Source: Patescibacteria group bacterium (GTDB taxonomy: Bacteria > Patescibacteriota > Minisyncoccia > Phycocordibacterales > UBA1006). Taken from it: DNA of 39,083 nt. The DNA lies in NCBI GenBank assembly GCA_020428645.1, contig JAGQMN010000007.1, positions 1-39,083 of the forward strand. Reading direction: 5' to 3'. The notes below the pieces were generated by a model, which was not told the DNA's origin, did not search any database, and saw nothing but the letters and a program-made list of their open reading frames with translations. Positions 1-6,840 of this stretch are shown piece after piece. The position numbers and the translations under genes are program-made. How positions within the stretch are numbered: position 1 is the first letter of the stretch; each line of letters begins with the position of its first letter.

Positions 1-67
1 CACTTCCAACTAGTTGAGAGCTGACTAAATGTCAGCTCGAAAAAGAGTTCGATTCCCTGCTGATACT
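1..67 (+). ncRNA. possible 3' part of a tRNA-like gene (degenerate)
   Basis: GTTCGATTC at 47-55 is a textbook T-loop core and 60-66 could be the 3' acceptor strand, followed by a T-run. An 8-bp hairpin (GAGCTGAC/GTCAGCTC, 5-base loop) at 18-38 sits where an anticodon or long variable arm would be. The T stem has mismatches, no sensible anticodon loop is visible, CCA is absent and the 5' end lies outside the window. It may be a real class II tRNA, a tRNA remnant left at an integration site, or chance. Confidence 0.25.
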
Positions 68-72
68 TTTTC

Positions 73-96
73 AAAAACCAGCTTCGGCTGGTTTTT
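73..96 (+). terminator. TTCG hairpin terminator fused to a promoter
   Basis: Ten-base arms AAAAACCAGC/GCTGGTTTTT close a TTCG tetraloop. The T-rich 3' arm runs straight into the extended -10 of the next gene, so one element ends the upstream transcript and starts the next. It is the clearest copy of a dispersed family (also at 2112, 3074, 5418 and 7411). Confidence 0.8.
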
Positions 97-104
97 GGTA
101 TACT
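96..104 (+). promoter_or_regulatory. extended -10 promoter of the S51 peptidase gene
   Basis: TGG-TATACT followed by exactly 6 bases and then the ATG at 111. This predicts a leaderless mRNA. There is no Shine-Dalgarno sequence. Confidence 0.8.
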
Positions 105-110
105 GAGAAT

Positions 111-755
111 ATGAAACTCTATCTCTCGTCATATCATCTAGGTAATCATCCTAATGAGTTCAAAAAGCTTATAAACAGAGAAAATCCAAGAGTTGCCGTT
201 AGTGTAAATGCACTAGACTTTTTAGATAGCGAAAGAAGAAATGAGGAATTTTTAGACAGAGAATTAAAAGACATGAAAAGCTTAGGATTTTCAGCTGAAG
301 AGCTTGATTTAAGAGACTATTTTCATAACAACAACTTAGCTGAAAAAATGAAAGAGTATGACGCTGTCTGGTTCAGTGGCGGTAATGTATTTATTCTCGC
401 AAAAGCTTTCAAACAAAGTGGTTTTGACAAGGTAATAGAAGAGCAGGTAAAGACAGGCAATTTAGTTTATGCAGGATATAGTGCTGCATTCTGTGTACTT
501 ACGACTTCACTTCACGGAATAGAGTTGGTCGACGATAAAGATGCTATTGCGGAAGGATACGAGATTGGTGAGATTTGGGAAGGCATCGGACTGATTGATT
601 TTTACCCTATTGTTCACTTTCGTTCTGACCATGAAGAATCTGAACTTGTTGAGAAAGAATATGAATACGTAGTTAAAAACAACATATCTCACAAAACATT
701 TAAAGATGGGGAAGTGTATTTTGTTGACGGCGAGATAAGAGAAACACTAACTTAG
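111..755 (+). CDS. peptidase S51 (PepE, dipeptidase E-like)
   Basis: A 214-residue cytoplasmic protein of the S51 family, whose members are serine peptidases such as PepE (Asp-X dipeptides) and cyanophycinase. Visible family features are the GGN turn in WFSGGNVF (about residues 87-94) and the nucleophile elbow AGYSAA with Ser124 as predicted nucleophile. A conserved-looking His lies in VHFRSDHE (168-175). The usual elbow is GxSAG, so the second glycine is replaced by Ala. The start is fixed by the -10 box 6 bases upstream. It is a single-gene unit between two hairpins. Family call is good; substrate is unknown. Confidence 0.85.
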   Translation: MKLYLSSYHLGNHPNEFKKLINRENPRVAVSVNALDFLDSERRNEEFLDRELKDMKSLGFSAEELDLRDYFHNNNLAEKMKEYDAVWFSGGNVFILAKAFKQSGFDKVIEEQVKTGNLVYAGYSAAFCVLTTSLHGIELVDDKDAIAEGYEIGEIWEGIGLIDFYPIVHFRSDHEESELVEKEYEYVVKNNISHKTFKDGEVYFVDGEIRETLT

Positions 756-806
756 GTTTTTTATTCGAGGGAGTAGTTTTATTTAGAATGTTGTTCAACA
801 GGATAC

Positions 807-828
807 AAAACCAGCTTCAGCTAGTTTT
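807..828. terminator. degenerate hairpin between convergent genes
   Basis: Arms AAAACCAGC/GCTAGTTTT with one mismatch around TTCA, a worn copy of the repeat at 73. It lies between the ends of the peptidase (+) and regulator (-) genes and carries no promoter, so it probably acts as a two-way terminator. Confidence 0.6.
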
Positions 829-831
829 GAA

Positions 832-1560
832 TTAAAGCTTCTCCCAAAGTTTATTCCAAATAATCCGTAAAGTGTCAGTAATGTTTTTGTCTTCAATCAA
901 CACTACATGTGGCTCCGAAGAGGAGTTAAAGTTAAACAGTGCTACCTTGTTATCGTAAATGTTAATCTCCGTTTTAAAGTCTTCGGTTTCGATAAACTTA
1001 GTCTTTCTCAATAACTCCTTGTCATTAGCAGTAAATTTGCTGGCATGTTTACTCTTCTTAGAAATTGCGTGCAATGGAATTTGCTTTTCGGCACGCTTTG
1101 ACGGTAACCAATTATGATACTTTTCTGGAAGTCCACTTTTGAGATAATCGAGATCTTCAAAAGAAAGCACGGTGTCTTTGGTCTTTAGTAAGTCAGCGTA
1201 CACCTCTTTTACCCCCTCGATTCCCGTGTAGAAAGAGACTTGCGGTTTATTCTCGTCTACATTATTGATCGCTAAAAGTTCAGGCATCTCCATTTCAAGT
1301 TGAATCATGTTCGCTTTGGCGATTTGTTCAAGGTACTTCGGGTGAACCGCCCTTAGGGTTCGCCTTTTGTCTTTGTAGATTTCTGAAATCACACCATTAT
1401 CTTTGAGAGTAGGTAGGTGATTGTAAATACTCGTTCTCTTAATCCCTGATTTTATAGCCAAATCTTGGACAGTTGATTCACCAATCTCAAGAAGGGAAAT
1501 GTAGAGCTTTACCTGCTGTTTGGTAAGTCCGAGGAGTTTTTGGAGTGACTCATACTTCAT
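832..1560 (-). CDS. TrmB-family transcriptional regulator
   Basis: A 242-residue DNA-binding regulator. Residues about 7-65 form a winged helix of the TrmB type (LLGLTKQQVKLYISLLEIG, then SGIKRTSIYNHLPTLKDNGVI). A central stretch rich in charged residues and a C-terminal effector-like half follow (FYTGIEGVKEVY and a PLD-like TrmB C-terminal region). TrmB proteins are best known as sugar-responsive regulators in archaea; many bacterial relatives are uncharacterised. It is divergent from the cupin gene at 1689. An inverted repeat abuts its start codon, which suggests autoregulation. The ligand cannot be read from sequence. Confidence 0.8.
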   Translation of the reverse strand: MKYESLQKLLGLTKQQVKLYISLLEIGESTVQDLAIKSGIKRTSIYNHLPTLKDNGVISEIYKDKRRTLRAVHPKYLEQIAKANMIQLEMEMPELLAINNVDENKPQVSFYTGIEGVKEVYADLLKTKDTVLSFEDLDYLKSGLPEKYHNWLPSKRAEKQIPLHAISKKSKHASKFTANDKELLRKTKFIETEDFKTEINIYDNKVALFNFNSSSEPHVVLIEDKNITDTLRIIWNKLWEKL

Positions 1561-1561
1561 A

Positions 1562-1578
1562 TGTCTATATATTAGACA
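1562..1578 (-). promoter_or_regulatory. promoter with palindromic operator of the TrmB-type gene
   Basis: TGTCTA-TATAT-TAGACA is a perfect 6-bp inverted repeat beginning two bases before the start codon. On the minus strand its centre contains a candidate -10 box TAATAT with 8 bases to the ATG. A repressor bound here would cover the -10 and the start site. Confidence 0.5.
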
Positions 1579-1688
1579 AAATACATATTCACGTAAAGTA
1601 TTTCTATATAATACATCTGTAGGTTTTCAACATATTCGCAGTACATATACTGTTATATATATTTGACATTCTATGTGTCGGCATAATA

Positions 1689-2093
1689 ATGAAAAGCGAA
1701 GTAATACTAAAATTTAAACACTATCGTATGAGAAACCTAATAGATTCAATTTTGAACGGTAAGCAACCTGTTGCACAAGAAGGAAACGTTATCGCCTATG
1801 AACTGACTCCTCAGGAATATCGTGAGCTACGCAAACAAACATCTGCTCAGACAACGATTCCTGTGGGAGCTACTACCAAAGAACACACTCATGAACATAA
1901 ATCATTTTATCTGAGTAAGAAGTTGGATGTAATCGTTGGTGTAGGGAAAAAGCTCCTAAAACTACCCAAGCTCGCACTGAGTATTATTCCACAAGGGACT
2001 ATTCATCCCTGGCAGAATAATTCGGGTGAAGATGGTGAAGTGTGTGATGTGTACACAGGGACATTCATTCATGAAAAACATGTGATCTTATAA
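1689..2093 (+). CDS. small cupin-like protein
   Basis: A 134-residue protein with a cupin-type beta-barrel pattern. TTKEHTHEHKSFYL (about 62-75) supplies the His cluster of cupin motif 1, and IPQGTIHPWQNN (about 99-110) supplies the Gly/His of motif 2. Cupins bind a metal or small ligand and range from enzymes to sensors; nothing here fixes the reaction. It is transcribed divergently from the TrmB-type regulator and could be its target (inference from position). A TATACT at 1646-1651 would give a leader of roughly 30 bases, so it does not follow the leaderless pattern of its neighbours. Confidence 0.6.
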   Translation: MKSEVILKFKHYRMRNLIDSILNGKQPVAQEGNVIAYELTPQEYRELRKQTSAQTTIPVGATTKEHTHEHKSFYLSKKLDVIVGVGKKLLKLPKLALSIIPQGTIHPWQNNSGEDGEVCDVYTGTFIHEKHVIL

Positions 2094-2111
2094 TTAAAGA
2101 TACTGAGGGTT

Positions 2112-2134
2112 AAAACCAGCTTCGGCTGGTTTTT
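2112..2134 (+). terminator. TTCG hairpin terminator fused to a promoter
   Basis: Perfect 9-bp arms AAAACCAGC/GCTGGTTTT with a TTCG loop, then a T and the extended -10 of the dehydrogenase gene. Nearly identical to the element at 73. Confidence 0.8.
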
Positions 2135-2142
2135 GGTATACT
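2134..2142 (+). promoter_or_regulatory. extended -10 promoter of the dehydrogenase gene
   Basis: TGG-TATACT, 6-base gap, ATG at 2149. Leaderless arrangement. Confidence 0.8.
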
Positions 2143-2148
2143 TAGGGT

Positions 2149-3075
2149 ATGAAACTACTTATCACTGACAACCTATTCATATTCCAAGAACACGAAGAGA
2201 AATTGAAAGAAATGGGTTTTGAAATTGAACGTTTAGATACACCACAAGCTACGGAAAATGAACTCATTGAAGCATTGCAGGGTAAGGATGCATATATTCT
2301 AGGTGGTATTGAGAAAGTTACAGAGAAAATAATCAATTCAACTGATACTTTAAAAATGATAGCTTTCACGGGTACTGACTGGAGACAATTTATTCCAGGG
2401 CATGAGCTGGCAACAAAAAAGGGTATCGCTATTACCAATGCACCAGGGGCAAATGCTCGTGCAGTTGCTGAGTATACCCTTACAGCAATACTCGCTATGA
2501 CTCGTAACCTCCAAGACTTAACTCGAATGGGAGATAAAAGTTTTGAGACAACGGGCTCTCTCTACAGTCAAACAGTAGGGATCGTAGGTTTAGGAAACAT
2601 AGGTGAACAACTCGCAAGGCTACTGCAACCATTTAATGTAAACCTCATTTACTACAGTCGTAACAGAAAAGAAAATCTCGAATCAGAGCTGGGATTACAA
2701 TACGTTGATCTTGAAACACTTCTTGCCCAGAGTGATATCGTAAGTCTCCACGTTTCAAAAGAAGTAGGTGATGAGTTTATTGATAGAGAAAAATTATCGT
2801 ATATGAAAGATGGCGCTCTTTTGGTAAATTGCGGATTTACAGGGATTATTAACAAAGACGATTTATTCAATGAACTTGAAACTGGTCGCTTGCGAGCCTT
2901 CCAAGATGATCCGATGGACGAACGTTTCGATACATTACCCTTCCATATCTGGCTTAATTCAAATGCACACACTGCCTACAACACCCATGATGCTAATATG
3001 AGAGCAAGTGATATGACAGTTACATCAATCAAAAATTTACTCGAAAGTGGGACTGATGAATGCAAAGTTAACTAA
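2149..3075 (+). CDS. D-isomer-specific 2-hydroxyacid dehydrogenase-like protein, catalytic Arg missing
   Basis: A 308-residue protein of the phosphoglycerate/2-hydroxyacid dehydrogenase family, NAD(P)-dependent oxidoreductases. The Rossmann motif is VGLGNIG at 146-152. After the second strand comes YYSRNRK (168-174), basic rather than acidic, which favours NADP(H). The catalytic His is likely H274 in NAHTAYNT. The family signature NxxRG reads NCGFT (227-231), so the substrate-binding, catalytic Arg is Phe230. This means either an altered substrate or loss of the usual chemistry. The stop codon overlaps the next terminator-promoter hairpin. Confidence 0.8.
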   Translation: MKLLITDNLFIFQEHEEKLKEMGFEIERLDTPQATENELIEALQGKDAYILGGIEKVTEKIINSTDTLKMIAFTGTDWRQFIPGHELATKKGIAITNAPGANARAVAEYTLTAILAMTRNLQDLTRMGDKSFETTGSLYSQTVGIVGLGNIGEQLARLLQPFNVNLIYYSRNRKENLESELGLQYVDLETLLAQSDIVSLHVSKEVGDEFIDREKLSYMKDGALLVNCGFTGIINKDDLFNELETGRLRAFQDDPMDERFDTLPFHIWLNSNAHTAYNTHDANMRASDMTVTSIKNLLESGTDECKVN

Positions 3076-3095
3076 CCAAGCTTCGGCTGGTTTTT
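3074..3095 (+). terminator. hairpin terminator fused to a promoter (bulged copy)
   Basis: AACCA-A-GC/GCTGGTT around TTCG with a single bulged A, followed by TTT and the extended -10 of the methyltransferase gene. It begins inside the stop codon of the dehydrogenase gene. Confidence 0.65.
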
Positions 3096-3103
3096 GATAT
3101 ACT
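3095..3103 (+). promoter_or_regulatory. extended -10 promoter of the methyltransferase gene
   Basis: TGA-TATACT, 6-base gap TCATTC, ATG at 3110. The same spacer TCATTC is used by the next promoter at 3884. Confidence 0.8.
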
Positions 3104-3109
3104 TCATTC

Positions 3110-3868
3110 ATGGAGAAAACCTACTCACAAAATGACTTCGGCAACATGGCTCATGTCTACAATACAACCCGTCGTGGTTACGGTGATGAAGTGTATCCTT
3201 ATATTAAATTTCTACTCAAGACAAAAAGTATAAAAACACTAGATCTCGGATGTGGAACAGGAATCTCTACCCGTGAACTACAACAGCATGGTTTTAATGT
3301 TATAGGATTAGACAAAGATGAATCTATGATTGCGGTTGCAGAGGAACATGGATCTGATATCGCTTACATTATTTCTGGGGTAAACAAGTTACCATTTGAA
3401 GACGAGACTTTTGACGTCGTAACCGCCTTCACCGCATTTCATTGGTTTAACAATGAAGAGAGTTTGAAAGAAATACGAAGAATCTTGAAACCAAACGGAC
3501 TGTTTGTGTCGGTACTGAAGGGAAATCAACAAGACGAGGAGAGTAAGAATTTCAGAGATGAATACATGAACATCCTTGCAAAGTACGCTGGACCAAAGTT
3601 CGACACTACCCAAAATCACTTTGATCACGAAGCAATGACTAAGATAGGGTTCAAAGACTTATCAGAAACCTCATTCTTACTGGATGAGTACTACTCGGTA
3701 AGCGATGCCTTACTCTTAATGAAATCCTTGAGTATTTGGAATCTTGTTCCTGAGGGTTCTAGACAAAATTTCTTAGATGAAATGGAAACATTCTACAGGG
3801 ACAATCTAGTTAATGGAAAAGTACTGCGAAAGAGGCAATTATACGTGTTATATGCTTACAAGGAGTAA
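3110..3868 (+). CDS. class I SAM-dependent methyltransferase
   Basis: A 252-residue cytoplasmic methyltransferase of the Methyltransf_11 type. SAM-binding motif I is LDLGCGTGIS (about 45-54), the acidic end of strand 2 is GLDKDESM, and motif IV is the VVTAFTAFHWF stretch near 103-113. The form resembles small-molecule methyltransferases of the UbiE/BioC/Tam group. The substrate is unknown. It is a single-gene unit with its own promoter. There is no terminator hairpin after it, so some read-through into the next gene is likely. Confidence 0.85.
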   Translation: MEKTYSQNDFGNMAHVYNTTRRGYGDEVYPYIKFLLKTKSIKTLDLGCGTGISTRELQQHGFNVIGLDKDESMIAVAEEHGSDIAYIISGVNKLPFEDETFDVVTAFTAFHWFNNEESLKEIRRILKPNGLFVSVLKGNQQDEESKNFRDEYMNILAKYAGPKFDTTQNHFDHEAMTKIGFKDLSETSFLLDEYYSVSDALLLMKSLSIWNLVPEGSRQNFLDEMETFYRDNLVNGKVLRKRQLYVLYAYKE

Positions 3869-3883
3869 TATCTCATTTTGTTT

Positions 3884-3892
3884 TGGTATACT
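3884..3892 (+). promoter_or_regulatory. extended -10 promoter of the UDG-like gene
   Basis: TGG-TATACT with a 6-base gap to the ATG at 3899. It lacks the hairpin found at related elements. Confidence 0.75.
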
Positions 3893-3898
3893 TCATTC

Positions 3899-4393
3899 AT
3901 GAATGAGTTTATCCGACTTCGAAACACATATACCCCTTCAAACATTAGGGTTATTTTTGTTTTGGAATCACCCCCTGAGGGTCATGGGTATGTATACGAC
4001 CCTTCAGGACACACGGGCGAAGTTTTGTTTAGGGCATTCATGAAGTTAATCAATGTTCAACCCAAAACAAAAGAAGAGGGATTACAGAAACTAAAAGAAA
4101 AAGGTGTGCTCATCCTTAATCCAACCTATACACCTGTAAACAAGCTCTCTGACAGAGAAGCAAATGAAATTATCCTTGGTGAATACCAGAATTTTAAAAA
4201 AGATTTGTTGCGGTTTAATCCCAAGAAAAACATTCCGCTCATTTTAGTGAAGGCAAATATCTGTAGGTTATTGGAAAAACCACTGGTTGAAGATGGTTTT
4301 GAAGTACTTAACAAGGGACAAATGATACCGTTTCCTATTCACTATCATCAAGAGAAATTTCATACAATCGTCTCTGAACTCTTTGAGTTTTGA
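3899..4393 (+). CDS. hypothetical protein, possibly uracil-DNA-glycosylase-like fold
   Basis: A 164-residue cytoplasmic protein. An upstream in-frame ATG at 3878 would overlap the promoter, so the start at 3899 is preferred. The N-terminal part reads VIFVLESPPEGHGYVYDPSG, which recalls the ligand-binding loop of uncharacterised UDG-superfamily relatives with an ESPP...Y motif; a second strand ends in LILNPTY. This is a pattern resemblance, not a firm assignment, and no catalytic residue can be confirmed. Its stop codon TGA forms part of the promoter of the next gene. Confidence 0.5.
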   Translation: MNEFIRLRNTYTPSNIRVIFVLESPPEGHGYVYDPSGHTGEVLFRAFMKLINVQPKTKEEGLQKLKEKGVLILNPTYTPVNKLSDREANEIILGEYQNFKKDLLRFNPKKNIPLILVKANICRLLEKPLVEDGFEVLNKGQMIPFPIHYHQEKFHTIVSELFEF

Positions 4394-4399
4394 TATACT
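4391..4399 (+). promoter_or_regulatory. extended -10 promoter overlapping a stop codon
   Basis: TGA-TATACT: the TGA is at once the stop of the upstream gene and the extended -10 element. A 6-base gap leads to the ATG at 4406. Confidence 0.75.
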
Positions 4400-4405
4400 T
4401 TGGGT

Positions 4406-5062
4406 ATGAACAAGAATGAAATCATCAATAAAACAGTAGATTTTGTAAAAGAATCACTTCACAATGCCGAGGGTGGGCATGATTGGTGGCATATCTATCG
4501 AGTTTGGAAGAACGCACAGCACATCATGAAAAAAGAAGGTAATGTAGATGAACTCGTGGTTGAACTCGGTGCACTCCTTCATGACATCGCTGATTCCAAA
4601 TTCCACGATGGTGATGAAGAAATTGGACCAAGAACCGCACGAACGTTTCTAAAAAGTATTGATGTTCCTGAAGAAACGATTGTTCACGTTGAAAATATCA
4701 TTCGCCACATTTCATTCAAGGGAGCACTTGAGGGTCAAAAATGGTCGTCACCTGAACTCGACATTGTGCAAGATGCAGATAGGTTAGATGCGCTTGGTGC
4801 CATCGGTATCGCTCGTACTTTTAACTATGGTGGTCACAAGGGAAGAGAATTATACAACCCCAATATCCCACCAAATCTGAATATGACGAAAGAAGAATAT
4901 AAAAAGAGTACCGCACCTACACTTAACCATTTCTACGAAAAGCTCTTGTTACTAAAAGACCTTATGAATACTCAAACGGGAAAGAAACTTGCCACGGAAC
5001 GTCATCATTTTTTAGAAACATACCTACAACAGTTTCATGCAGAATTTGAAGGTGAGTTATAA
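4406..5062 (+). CDS. HD-domain phosphohydrolase (YedJ-like)
   Basis: A 218-residue metal-dependent phosphohydrolase. The HD ligands are visible in order: H25 and H29 region (GGHDWWHIYRV), the HD doublet in ALLHDIAD (about 57-64), His in IIRHISF, and the distal Asp in QDADRLDALGAIGIARTF, a signature of the YedJ/YpgQ subgroup. Relatives hydrolyse nucleotides; the natural substrate is not readable here. The start at 4406 follows the 6-base rule; an in-frame TTG at 4400 is not needed. The 390 bases after it hold no well-supported gene. Confidence 0.85.
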   Translation: MNKNEIINKTVDFVKESLHNAEGGHDWWHIYRVWKNAQHIMKKEGNVDELVVELGALLHDIADSKFHDGDEEIGPRTARTFLKSIDVPEETIVHVENIIRHISFKGALEGQKWSSPELDIVQDADRLDALGAIGIARTFNYGGHKGRELYNPNIPPNLNMTKEEYKKSTAPTLNHFYEKLLLLKDLMNTQTGKKLATERHHFLETYLQQFHAEFEGEL

Positions 5063-5071
5063 ACTTTGCAA

Positions 5072-5131
5072 TATCTCAATCCGAACACCGTCCTACATTG
5101 TGTATTGATGGAAAAATTTAGTATTTTTATA
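5072..5131 (+). repeat. dispersed CCGAACA-type intergenic repeat, copy A
   Basis: ATATCTCAATCCGAACA, then GTCCTACATTGTG, then a weak A/T hairpin. Related copies lie at 6239-6300 and 6841-6947; the first and third share ATATCTCA(A/T)TCCGAACA and GTCCTACAT(C/T)GTG. Confidence 0.5.
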
Positions 5132-5242
5132 TTTGTGAAAAAGCCTCTTGTTACAGAGGCTCCTGATATTGATTTCAATTCTACTTTTTCCTTTTTAGGT
5201 GTGTTGTCGTTACTTTTGCTTTTCCTGTTTCTGTTTTATTAG
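5108..5242 (+). CDS. possible 44-residue single-pass membrane protein
   Basis: ATG at 5108 to TAG at 5242 gives a short protein with a hydrophobic C-terminal segment (LGVLSLLLLFLFLFY, about 30-44). TACATT lies 8 bases before the ATG. The start region coincides with a dispersed intergenic repeat, and there is no independent evidence of expression, so it could be a chance frame in decayed sequence. Confidence 0.25.
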   Translation: MEKFSIFIFVKKPLVTEAPDIDFNSTFSFLGVLSLLLLFLFLFY

Positions 5243-5417
5243 AGGTATTTCCACAGGATGTTTTCTTTATACCTCCTCTTGAACCGAACATTCCCATAAT
5301 TTTTTGATGTTGATTTATAAGTTGTACATTAAGTTAACACTTATGCCATCAGTTAGAAATAAGTGTATGTCAAAGTGTAATTCTACGTTCAGTATATGAA
5401 AAATTTAATAAAAATAC

Positions 5418-5440
5418 AAAACCAGCTTCGGCAGGTTTTT
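5418..5440 (+). terminator. TTCG hairpin terminator fused to a promoter
   Basis: Arms AAAACCAGC/GCAGGTTTT (one A-A mismatch) around TTCG, leading into the extended -10 of the next gene. Confidence 0.65.
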
Positions 5441-5448
5441 GGTATACT
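5440..5448 (+). promoter_or_regulatory. extended -10 promoter of the lycopene-cyclase-like gene
   Basis: TGG-TATACT, 6-base gap, ATG at 5455. Confidence 0.8.
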
Positions 5449-5454
5449 TAACAC

Positions 5455-6234
5455 ATGTTTAAAAGTAAAGTATTTGACCTCGTAATACTAGTGACTCTCA
5501 TTCTCTTATCTTCTGCTGTCATACTTCTATTTGATGTAAATTTTTTATTTGCTACACTCCTTTACTTTGGTTTACCTAGTGCTTTTCTCATATACAAAAA
5601 ACCGTCCAACCTATTAAAAGCGTTCTTGTCGGCAGTTGTTTTTGGAGGGCTTTGGAGTTTCTCATTTGATTTCTTAGCAGAATTCAACAACGCATGGAAC
5701 TGGGATTCAAACACTGACTTAGTTTTCTCTAGTCACTTGTTTGGGGTTGTGTCATTGGACATAATGGTTTGGTACATATTATGGATTTTTCTTATTGTTT
5801 CTTATTACGAATACTTTGTTGAATACGATTTTTCAAAGCAAATATCAAAACACATACAACTAACCCTTATTACAGGAGTAGTTGTTGCAGTCATTCTCGT
5901 ATCACTTCATAAATTTTACCCACAAATTCTTAAGATAAATTATGTATACCTATGGCTCGGTCTCGCTGCTCTAGTTGCTTACTTGCTTTTAATGATAAAG
6001 AAACCTACTTTATTCAAAAAGAGTATGAAAGTAATCCCATTTTTCTCTTTCCTGTACATTACCTTTGAAATTGTAGCCCTCGAGAAAAACCTCTGGAGCT
6101 TTCCAGGTGAATATATTGGTGTGATTTCAATCTTGGGGCACGCCTTTCCAGTTGAAGAGTTTATATTTTGGATTATTTTCAGTAGTGCTATTGCAACCGC
6201 TTTTCACGAATACGGTGTGGATAATTTTGAATAA
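5455..6234 (+). CDS. lycopene-cyclase-domain membrane protein
   Basis: A 259-residue protein with about seven membrane segments and two similar halves, as in the CrtYc/CrtYd (CarR) type of lycopene cyclase. The second half ends NLWSFPGEYIG ... LGHAFPVEEFIFW (about 217-244), matching the PxEE(x)xF motif that carries the catalytic acidic residues. The first half has the weaker match SLDIMVWY, with Asp where Glu is usual. No other carotenoid gene is in the window, so the substrate may not be lycopene. It has its own leaderless promoter and is followed by a strong two-way hairpin. Confidence 0.7.
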   Translation: MFKSKVFDLVILVTLILLSSAVILLFDVNFLFATLLYFGLPSAFLIYKKPSNLLKAFLSAVVFGGLWSFSFDFLAEFNNAWNWDSNTDLVFSSHLFGVVSLDIMVWYILWIFLIVSYYEYFVEYDFSKQISKHIQLTLITGVVVAVILVSLHKFYPQILKINYVYLWLGLAALVAYLLLMIKKPTLFKKSMKVIPFFSFLYITFEIVALEKNLWSFPGEYIGVISILGHAFPVEEFIFWIIFSSAIATAFHEYGVDNFE

Positions 6235-6238
6235 CATT

Positions 6239-6300
6239 CGTCCGAACAGAATCCCACATCGTGCAAAAATCAAAATACCGTAATTAGTTACGGTATTTTG
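6239..6300 (+). repeat. dispersed CCGAACA-type intergenic repeat, copy B
   Basis: TCCGAACA followed by TCCCACATCGTGCA and the hairpin at 6271-6300. It is shorter than copy C but has the same order of parts. Confidence 0.5.
6271..6300. terminator. perfect two-way hairpin terminator
   Basis: Thirteen-bp perfect arms CAAAATACCGTAA/TTACGGTATTTTG around TTAG, A/T-rich at both ends, between convergent genes. The restored end of the minus-strand kinase frame stops in the loop. Confidence 0.8.
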
Positions 6301-6816
6301 ATTTGATTTCGTCTGAAACTGCACCTACTTTCTTCATAAAATCAGGTTGTGATGTATCAATTTTGTAACTAAATAGGATGTCTGAAATATCAGGAAAATC
6401 ATCCAAATGTTTTTTAAAACAGGGTTAATGTGAATCCATATAATTGGTGTATTGTATTTTTCTGTTAACGCTTCAACGAACTCACGTGTTTCACGTCTAG
6501 CGCAATTTGAACCATACACAACTGACCTGTGCTCGGAAAGTAAGCGCTCAAGGACGATAGGCATGATCTTGCTGTAGGTCTCTGTTGAAAAACTATTTTC
6601 TATTCTTAATAGTTTTCTTATTTCATCGTTTGAAACATGGGCTAGATCAAGTTCTGTTTCAAAAAATTCTGCAATCGTTGTTTTACCTGATTTAACTTGA
6701 CCAACAAGACATATAACAAAGGATTTGGGTGAGATTTTATTTTCATTTATTCGAGAGTAGTATTCATCAGCAAATTCTTGAATCTTGTTTTCTGGTAGTT
6801 TAGTGAGTTTTTTCAT
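6284..6816 (-). pseudogene. P-loop kinase of the AAA_33/Zeta-like type, frame broken near the 3' end
   Basis: The Walker A motif GQVKSGKT (about 40-47) marks an ATP-dependent small-molecule kinase, and VVYGSNCARRETRE resembles the region that follows strand 3 in such kinases. As read, the frame leaves the family pattern after INPVLK and ends at 6334. Reading one base back from the run at 6411-6416 continues HLDDFPDISDILFSYKID and so on to a stop at 6284, giving 177 residues. The break is at TTA AAA AAC, either a lost A in a homopolymer or a -1 slippery heptamer (A AAA AAC). The start at 6816 follows the 6-base rule. Confidence 0.7.
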
Positions 6817-6822
6817 AGCCAT

Positions 6823-6828
6823 ATTATA
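6823..6828 (-). promoter_or_regulatory. -10 promoter of the P-loop kinase gene
   Basis: TATAAT on the minus strand, 6 bases before the ATG at 6816. Upstream in-frame ATGs (including 6822) would lie in the gap or upstream of the promoter. Confidence 0.7.
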
Positions 6829-6840
6829 AACTAGTTTTAG

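Larger units (their letters stand above)
5063..5454. other. long intergenic region with inverted repeats
   Basis: Apart from the doubtful 44-residue frame, this stretch holds a copy of the CCGAACA repeat (5072-5110), a 7-bp hairpin near 5148-5167 (AGCCTCT/AGAGGCT) followed by T-rich sequence on the minus strand, GAGGTAT/ATACCTC at 5242/5269, ACACTTAT/ATAAGTGT at 5337/5359, and the terminator-promoter of the next gene. No RNA family was recognised. Confidence 0.5.

Noticed and set aside
1-72. 3' end of tmRNA
   Set aside because: The T-loop core fits, but the sequence before it lacks room for the long P2 helix strand and no acceptor partner can be seen.
3878-3898. Seven-residue upstream extension of the UDG-like protein
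   Set aside because: The codons lie across the extended -10 box, so the start at 3899 is preferred.
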